15,838 bases of DNA from Thermodesulfobacteriaceae bacterium (lineage in GTDB: Bacteria > Desulfobacterota > Dissulfuribacteria > Dissulfuribacterales > UBA3076), in the NCBI GenBank assembly GCA_012961845.1, contig DTYO01000129.1:1-15838 (forward strand), written 5' to 3'. Positions 7,238 through 14,000 of this stretch are shown piece by piece (the stretch's first letter is position 1; the number at the start of each line of letters is the position of its first letter). The translations under genes and the position numbers were made by a program. The notes below the pieces were generated by a model that saw only the letters and a list, made by a program, of their open reading frames with translations, was not told the origin of the DNA and did not search any database.

Positions 7238-8653
7238 TTATTTACCTTTAGATATGCTTGCATTGAGATTTGCGATTGCAGTAAGCTGCTGCTCCAGCTG
7301 CCCGGACGTTATCTGAAAATCCGACAGAAGCGTTTCCAGGGCCTCAAACTGGTGCCTCAGATTCTCTTCTCTCATGGAAAGCCTCAGATTGATCCTTTCC
7401 ATCTGGTCTTCTATCCGCTCTATGGAAGATTTCAGTCCTTCTTCTCTTGAACTGATAACCCCGGTTGTGCTCTGGAGATAACCGTCCAACAGCTCATCAA
7501 ACCTGACCGCTATTCCCTTGTTTCCATCATCATCCCGTGTAAAAAAACTGATCACGTCTTCCTGATGATTCTCCAGAGCTTCTGTAAATTTTCCCGCATC
7601 AAGGCTCAGCTTGCCGTACCGGTCCATTTCCACACCCAGACTGCTGAAACTGTTGACCTCACCTGCCACATCTTCCACCTGGGCATATATGAGTCTTTTG
7701 AGACGTGACTGTACCTGTCTGGCTGCCCCGTCGCCCATAAGACTCCCGGCTGCTTCAGTTTCCGGGTCATAGGCCTGGAGTTTGTCCAGTGTCTCCATGA
7801 GACCGTTGAATTTCTCCACAAAAGACCTGAGCCTGCCTGTGATGGCGGCGGTATCCTGAGACACGTTCACGGTGACGGTTTCCGACGAGACCTTATTGAT
7901 AGTCATGGTTACACCCTGGATAAGGTCTGTGATTGTGTTCTCAGCCCTCTCCACCTGGATTCCATTTACCGTGAGCTGAGCGTTTTTTCCTTCCTGGGTC
8001 TCGGCAAGAGTCCCGGCAGCCGGATCCGTGTACAGGCCTGAAAGCCCGCTGGAATCATTATTGTTGCCGTCATCATCATCTACTGAAAAACTGATAGTAT
8101 TGTCGCTCCCAGTCTTACCGCTCACCAGCGTCAGATAGTAATTGCCGCTGCCGTCGTGGATCACCGCTGCCGTCACCCCGGCATCGGCTTCGTTTATGGC
8201 GTCCGCTATACCTGTCAGGGTCTGGTGATCTGAGTCTATTGCTATTTCCACCTCGGCATCCGATCCGACCTGCAGGGTCATTGTTCCGGTTCCTACTGTC
8301 TGATCGCTTCCGGTAAAGGCCGAGCTTCTGAGCTGCTGAGCCTGAGCCATTCCACTAACTGTCACATTGTACCGCCCAGCAAGCGCCTCGGCTGAGTCCG
8401 TGACGGATATCACGTCATCACTGCCGGATACCGCCTTGAACGAAAAAAAAACATCAGACTCCTTGAGCGCAGTCACCGCACCCTGAAAATCAGACAGGGC
8501 GCCCTTAAGCGTACCCATGGCACTGATTTTTGCCTGGAATTCGGCCTCTCTCTTCTGCAGCAAGACGATGGGACGCCTTTCAAGCTCCATCAACTTGCCG
8601 ATGATAGATTCAGTATCCAGTCCGGATATTAGCCCGGAAACGCCTATACCCAT
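7238..8653 (-). CDS. fliD: Flagellar filament capping protein FliD (HAP2)
   Basis: Forms the cap at the distal end of the filament and catalyses insertion of exported flagellin. It has 471 residues. The N-terminus is the family hallmark (MGIGVSGLISGLDTESII), followed by the D0/D1 coiled-coil region to about residue 65. A flagellin-hook IN motif lies at about 146-180 (LTGIADAINEADAGVTA and the YLTLVSGKTG strand). An Asp/Asn-rich loop covers 192-200. The C-terminal region has ISSREEGLKSSIERIEDQM (400-418) and a helical tail ending NLNASISKGK. GGAG lies 7 nt before the ATG. It is 83 bp downstream of fliC. Confidence 0.96.
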   Translation of the reverse strand: MGIGVSGLISGLDTESIIGKLMELERRPIVLLQKREAEFQAKISAMGTLKGALSDFQGAVTALKESDVFFSFKAVSGSDDVISVTDSAEALAGRYNVTVSGMAQAQQLRSSAFTGSDQTVGTGTMTLQVGSDAEVEIAIDSDHQTLTGIADAINEADAGVTAAVIHDGSGNYYLTLVSGKTGSDNTISFSVDDDDGNNNDSSGLSGLYTDPAAGTLAETQEGKNAQLTVNGIQVERAENTITDLIQGVTMTINKVSSETVTVNVSQDTAAITGRLRSFVEKFNGLMETLDKLQAYDPETEAAGSLMGDGAARQVQSRLKRLIYAQVEDVAGEVNSFSSLGVEMDRYGKLSLDAGKFTEALENHQEDVISFFTRDDDGNKGIAVRFDELLDGYLQSTTGVISSREEGLKSSIERIEDQMERINLRLSMREENLRHQFEALETLLSDFQITSGQLEQQLTAIANLNASISKGK

Positions 8654-8736
8654 AATTCACTCCCGATCAGACCGAGGACGGGCGGAAAAGACACAAGACA
8701 CCCGAATCTTCTCCACCCGGTCACTATCTCCTGAAT

Positions 8737-10251
8737 CTACTGAAGCAGACTGAGCGCCGCCTGAGGCACTGTATTCGCCTGTGCGAGCATTGCGAGACCT
8801 GCCTGCTGCAGGATCTGGGCCTTGGTGAGATTTGCTGTCTCCACTGCAAAGTCGGCATCCACTATCCTGGACTTAGCTGCCGATATGTTTTCGGAAACAT
8901 TCATGAGGTTTGCTATGGTGGATTCGAAACGGTTCTGAACTGCACCGAGATCAGCCCTGAGGTCATCAATGAATGCCAGGGCACTGTCGATAACGTTTAT
9001 TGCATTGTTTGCCCCTGTCTGACTCCCGATGTCAACGGATCCCACATCCGAGAGGGACGCGGCATGTGAGTTGGTGTCGTCGAACAGATCAGTCCCGGCA
9101 GTTGCGGTCACTGTATAGGACTTTGCTGAATCAAATACGATGGAACCAGCAACAGTAGCGGAATTTCCTCCCGTGACGCTTACCGCATTGCCTACCTCGG
9201 AGCTGCTCGAAAAGAAATTAGCGCCTGTGGCATGAGATCCGGACTCCTTTATACCTGTAAGCTCGAAGGTGGCAGAGCCAGCTCCAGAAGTCATGCTGAT
9301 ATCGTATCCCTCGGAATTCTCGAGCAGAATGGCATCCTTTTCGTCACTCAAAGTGGCAGTTATGCCGGTCTTTCCTGAAACGTCATTTATTGCCTTTGCC
9401 AGGTTGGTCAGGTCGCTTGCATCTGTCAGATTGGCGCTGACAGTAATACCAGAAGTCTCGTTCTGGCCAAAGATCTCAAGTGATATGGAACCGCTGGTTG
9501 CAAGACCGGAAACATTATCTATTTTGGCATAGGTTGTTGCTGCTGCCTCCACTCCTGTTGAGTCTGCCGCATTGTTTATGGCGGCAGCAATATCACGGGC
9601 TGAGGCGTTTGCATCATATGAGACACTGGATGACCCCAGGCTGCCGCTTATGGAAAGTGTTCCGCTGGCTATACCGTTACTGACTGAACCTGATGCGGCG
9701 ACAATTCCACCGGCATTGTATTCGTTGGTCAGCCTGTTGGTCCCGATGGATGTCCCTCTGGCATCACCCATGGTAACATTGATCACCTGGTTGGCCTCTG
9801 AGCCGACATGGAACTTAGCGTTTCCAAAGGTGCCGTCAAGGAGAACCTTTCCATTGAAACTGGTGGTATTTGCAATACGGTTCAACTCCGCCTGGAGCTG
9901 TGCTACTTCCTTCTGGAGACTGGCCCTATCGGATGCGGTGTTGGTATCGTTGGCTGACTGCACCGACAATTCACGGATTCTCTGCAGGATGTTTGTAGAC
10001 TCCTGGAGAGCTCCTTCCGCAGTTTGAGCCAGGGAGATGCCGTCATTGGCATTTCTGACTGCCTGGTTCAGGCCCCTGACTTGGGCATTCATCCTGTCAG
10101 ATATTGCCAGCCCTGCGGCATCGTCCTTGGCGCTGTTGATACGGAGACCCGAAGAAAGTCTCTGGAGTGATCTGTTAAGAAGCTTGTTGGTCCCTGATAG
10201 GTTTCTCTGAGCGTTTAGAGAAGCTATGTTTGTGTTGACTACAATAGCCAT
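8737..10251 (-). CDS. fliC: Flagellin
   Basis: Structural subunit of the flagellar filament, exported unfolded and polymerised under the FliD cap. It has 504 residues. The conserved N-terminal D0/D1 region starts MAIVVNTNIASLNAQRNL and covers about 1-170. It includes LQRIREL at 89-95, the segment recognised by TLR5 in many proteobacterial flagellins. The conserved C-terminal D1/D0 region covers about 416-504 and ends QAALSLLQ. The variable centre (about 171-415) is rich in Ser, Thr, Gly and Ala and holds two IN-motif-like stretches (217-240 and 279-318). It offers many possible O-glycosylation sites. A strong AAGGAGG lies 8 nt before the ATG. It is first in the late operon, with a sigma-28-like promoter upstream. 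Confidence 0.97.
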   Translation of the reverse strand: MAIVVNTNIASLNAQRNLSGTNKLLNRSLQRLSSGLRINSAKDDAAGLAISDRMNAQVRGLNQAVRNANDGISLAQTAEGALQESTNILQRIRELSVQSANDTNTASDRASLQKEVAQLQAELNRIANTTSFNGKVLLDGTFGNAKFHVGSEANQVINVTMGDARGTSIGTNRLTNEYNAGGIVAASGSVSNGIASGTLSISGSLGSSSVSYDANASARDIAAAINNAADSTGVEAAATTYAKIDNVSGLATSGSISLEIFGQNETSGITVSANLTDASDLTNLAKAINDVSGKTGITATLSDEKDAILLENSEGYDISMTSGAGSATFELTGIKESGSHATGANFFSSSSEVGNAVSVTGGNSATVAGSIVFDSAKSYTVTATAGTDLFDDTNSHAASLSDVGSVDIGSQTGANNAINVIDSALAFIDDLRADLGAVQNRFESTIANLMNVSENISAAKSRIVDADFAVETANLTKAQILQQAGLAMLAQANTVPQAALSLLQ

Positions 10252-10379
10252 GTTCGATTCCTCCTTGAATCATTGTTTTTTCGGGCCTCAGTGCCCTTTT
10301 TTCCTTAATTATTTCTCCGGACCGTTAAATTCTTTTTCTTCCGCGCCTCCTTTCCGGCCCATGTTATTTCCATCTTTGT
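10252..10379 (-). promoter_or_regulatory. GGA-rich fliC 5' leader, possible CsrA target
   Basis: On the transcribed strand the roughly 128-nt leader has eight GGA trinucleotides (seen as TCC on the plus strand), two of them in the fliC ribosome site AAGGAGGAAT. A short hairpin GGGC-ACTGAG-GCCC lies near 10282-10295. CsrA binds GGA motifs and represses flagellin mRNA in other bacteria. Binding here is inference. Confidence 0.3.
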
Positions 10380-10385
10380 TCTTCT

Positions 10386-10412
10386 AGGTCGGCAGTACCC
10401 AAAATCAACTTA
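10386..10412 (-). promoter_or_regulatory. Sigma-28 (FliA)-type promoter for fliC
   Basis: On the minus strand TAAG (10412-10409), a 15-bp spacer, then GCCGACCT (10393-10386). This is close to the sigma-28 consensus TAAA-N15-GCCGATAA. Its place about 135 bp upstream of flagellin fits the class of gene that sigma-28 controls. Confidence 0.6.
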
Positions 10413-10637
10413 AATAACGCGCACAACCAGGATATCCAGTGCCTACCGGTCCGCCGGAACCACTACAGCCATCTTTTCCAGATGTCAAAATGTTGTCGCC
10501 GGCATAACTGATCTCCAGGCAACATCCTGTTATCCTTTGCTTTCATGTTTGGTATATTTATTGCTTCTATCAATTATCAATAAGCCGCCTAGGCAGGCCA
10601 TACCTGAATACGGACTGTCTCTCAAACCTTGATTACC
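10413..10637. other. Intergenic, nothing recognised
   Basis: Between the flagellin promoter and the first repeat I see no ORF, RNA gene or convincing promoter. A small palindrome (GCCTAGGC, near 10588-10595) is the only local symmetry noted. Weak similarity to the other repeat copy may extend the repeat left to about 10622. Confidence 0.5.
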
Positions 10638-10873
10638 CGCTTCAAAAGCCGAATAAAAGTTGATTGATGTAAATTACAGCAGGTTGCATAAAATATTGTG
10701 AGTCATAAACCGCACCGGAAAGGTGCAGCGAATTCTACGAAAACATGTTGGCGTTTGAGGCCGCAAGAGGGCTGCGATTTCAGCGAATCCGCGGCGTTGT
10801 CAGGGCATTGAAGTACCAAAGTACGTCCACGATCCCTCCTCTCTGCATCTCCGGCAGACTCGCAAACCGAATA
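10638..10873 (+). repeat. Long intergenic direct repeat, copy 1
   Basis: This 236-bp non-coding stretch aligns end to end with 15600-15838 in the same orientation. Hand alignment gives about 181 of 239 columns identical, with only three short gaps. Identical blocks include the left end CGCTTCAAAAGCCGAA, GTGAGTCA, CAGCGAATTC, GCCGCAAG, TTGTCAGGG and the right end ACTCGCAAACCGAATA. The edges carry a short near-direct repeat (AGCCGAATAA and AACCGAATAA). It ends 147 bp before the multidomain glycosyltransferase gene. It has no transposase or obvious terminal inverted repeats. Confidence 0.9.
10664..10692 (+). promoter_or_regulatory. Promoter-like hexamers inside repeat copy 1
   Basis: TTGATG (10664-10669), 17-bp spacer, CATAAA (10687-10692). 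Each is 4 of 6 against the sigma-70 consensus. The homologous position in copy 2 gives another pair with the same 17-bp spacing. If used, the downstream gene would have a leader of about 320 nt containing most of the repeat. Confidence 0.3.
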
Positions 10874-11020
10874 ATCCGGATCTATTGGTCTTTATTAGAT
10901 CACTGAATGTCAGGAAAGCCTATTTTTTTGACTCTTTTCGCCTCCGACTACGTTATTGTCTGCGGCTGCATATGTTTCTGAAACCATCGAATAAAATCAC
11001 TGTTAAAGAGGTCTTTCAAA

Positions 11021-14000
11021 ATGAAGAAACCAGAATTGCACCTGTTTATATTGTGGTCAGCAGCACGGTTTTCAGAAAAAAGAATTCTGGCTGATATAGG
11101 AGAAAAGTTCAAAATCCTGGACGTCATTGAACTGGCGTGGAGCCATTCCAGTTTCTCAAGAAACATGACCCGATTCTATGGGCAGAATCTGCCGGAAGGC
11201 TCCTTCAAGGAAAAACATGTAGGCAAAGACCCATTTCTTCTGGTCATAGTCAAAGACCTCATCCCCAGATATGATTGGCGCGAGACGCCCGGAGGGTTAA
11301 AATGGCTGAATACCAGGCTGTTTGACTCAAAAAACACATACAGAGAATGGACCGGAGGCGGCCACAAGATTCATGCCACCAACGACCAGTCAGAATTTTC
11401 CCACGATCTGGCACTGTTGCTCGGGGAGCAGGCCGGAAAATATCTGGAACAGGATGCCCGCCCCGACTGGGATGGATGTATCAGAAAACTTGACAGGGAT
11501 CTTGCAGGATCAGATGGATGGAGATCATTTGAGGAGCTTTTCTTTGTCCTGGATCATACGATACCATATGTGATCTTGAGGAATTTCGATGCGCTTCCAG
11601 AACAATGGCGCAGCGAGACACATGGCGACATAGACTTCCTAGTAACAGATCTGGATGGTGCCGTGTATATTTTCAATGCTGAAAAAATTTTTCAGGATCA
11701 TTACAGGGTACATTTCAGAATCTCAATAAATGGCCGGCATGTTCCCATTGATCTGAGGTATGTGGGTGACAATTATTATGATGAGAAGTGGCAGAAAGGC
11801 ATATTGAACTCGCGCCGGAAATTTCGAAATTTCTACGTCCCGTCACAGACAGACCATTTTTATTCCCTTCTTTATCACGCACTTGTTCACAAGGCAGCAA
11901 TTGCAGAAGACTACTCTGTCAGGCTCCATGCACTTGCCAAACACATCGGACTCAATACCGGGGCAGACGTTTTTTACTCCATACGGGCGGCTTTTGACAT
12001 CCTGAACACCTTTCTGAAAGAAAACTCGTATGAGATAGTCAAACCCGACGATCTTTCAGTATATTTCAATGTCTCAGCTGTCATGCTTCAATATTGCAAA
12101 ACATTTCATTCCGGATTGAAACCCTTTTATCGGGGATGGCTGTGTACAGTTGGTGCCACACCATTCGAGTCCCAGCTGTTCCTGGTGGAGGACCAAGGAA
12201 AAAAAACCGTTTTGAAGCTGGCCTCCGGCCATCTCTCCATGAGAGAATATTACCTGCTTTCTATTCTAAGAAGTTCTGTTTACTTTCCTGTTCCACAATC
12301 GCTTTTCATCGGGAGAAATTTTACCCTCATTGAAGAAGAATTTATCGAGGGCGTATCACTCCATGATTACATCAGTACCGCAGTCGGATTGACAGAAGAA
12401 GACATTCTGGTCTTTGCAGGCCATTGCTTGGAAATATTGTCCGAACTGAAACATGCAGGTATTCAGCACCGCGACATAAAGGCCGACAATTTACTGATCA
12501 GAGACCATATGCCTGTTCTAATAGATTTCCAGTGGGCGGTAGCCAGTGACCTGCCGTCCATTACACCAGAAGGGCTGGGTGCAGAGGGCAGGTGCCCCAG
12601 CGGAGTACATGATGACATCTACAGTATGGGCATGCTACTCAAACAATTGGCTCCTAACTGCCGGAGAATCACGCCGCTGATTGAGGCCATGACCGCCCCT
12701 GATCCTGTAAACCGAATCAGCGACATAGATCTTCTCAAGAAGATATTGCTCGAAATAGCAGAAAAACGGACACCTTCTGTCCTCGCCCATCCTTCCTGTG
12801 GGAATAGAGACTATGAGTTGTGGCTCATAAGAAAAAAAGCATGTCCTGCGATCTGGCAAAATGAATCCGGCAACTGGCAGACATACCCATCTGTCCACAT
12901 CTTTCTATGGGATACTGAGGCAGACAGCTCTGTACTGGCTGACACTTTCGACAGTCTGTCCACACAATTTTATTCCAATTTTAAATTGTCAGTTGTGTCT
13001 CCTCAGCCGTCAGTAAGCCGGATCTTTCAAGACCAGGAAGAGCTGACATGGATCCAGACTCCAGATAACTTCTGGGATACGGTCAACCAACGGATCATCG
13101 AAGACAAATCCGACTGGCTGGTATTCCTGCGTGCAGGCGACTGCCTGCATCCTCAAGCCCTGGCGTCGTTGGCAAACATCGTTGAAAAAAATCCGGACAG
13201 CAAATTCATATACTCTGATCATGATCTGCTCTCTGGAAAAGAACGGATTTTCCCTCACTTCAAACCGTATATGAGCCTGGATCTGTTGCGCTCTGCAGAT
13301 TTCATAGAAAGGGCTTTCTTTGTGAAAAAGGAACTGTTTCTGACAATCGGAGGCTTTGATTCCAAGCTGAAATCAAGCGAGACCTACGATTTGATCTTAC
13401 GTGTTTACGATGCGGTTACTGAAGAAGAATCTCGTCATATAGAAGATATATTGTTTTCTCTGAGGGAAAAGGAATTTGTGTCACCGGAAGAGACAGAACT
13501 GAAAAAAATCGCATCAAAACTTGCAATCCAGAACCACTTGAACAGAAACGGCCTGAGAGCCCGGGTGGTTGACGGCAGCCAGCCGGGCACATACAGGTGT
13601 ATCTATGATTATAACAATGCACCCAGAGTAAGCATCATAATACCTACAAAGAACCAGGTGGGGTTGCTGAAACGATGCCTCACCTCTCTTTTTCAACAAA
13701 CCATATATGAAAACTATGAAATCATTGTCGTAGACAATGAATCAGATGATCCAGATGCAATTGAATATCTGAAAGCAGTCCAGGAAACCTACTCCGACAA
13801 GGTTACAGTTCTGAGCTACCACAAGCCGTTCAATTATTCTGAAGCCAACAATATTGCGTCTCATTATGCCACAGGCGATTACCTGCTCCTTCTGAACAAC
13901 GACACCGAAATCATCCAGAAAAACTGGCTGAACATCCTGGTCTCCTATTGCAGGAGAAAGGAAATCGGGGCGGTTGGTGCAAGGCTGTTGTTTCCTGATG

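Noticed and set aside
8654..8736. Possible fliC terminator/attenuator (GACCG...CGGTC with inner CGGG...CCCG) between fliC and fliD
   Set aside because: The stems are short with large loops and no U-run. It could be chance, and no promoter was found for fliD here.
10274..10301. Hairpin GGGC-CTCAGT-GCCC followed by a T-run on the plus strand, like a terminator
   Set aside because: The stem is only 4 bp and faces plus-strand transcription, where no gene ends. On the fliC mRNA it has no following U-run. Kept only as a leader hairpin.
10638..10873. Interpretation of the repeat as an insertion sequence
   Set aside because: No transposase frame, no terminal inverted repeats and no clear target duplication. 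At most a non-autonomous remnant.
10928..10955. TTGACT followed by weak -10 candidates just before the large gene
   Set aside because: No good -10 at 16-18 bp spacing; weaker than the hexamers inside the repeat.
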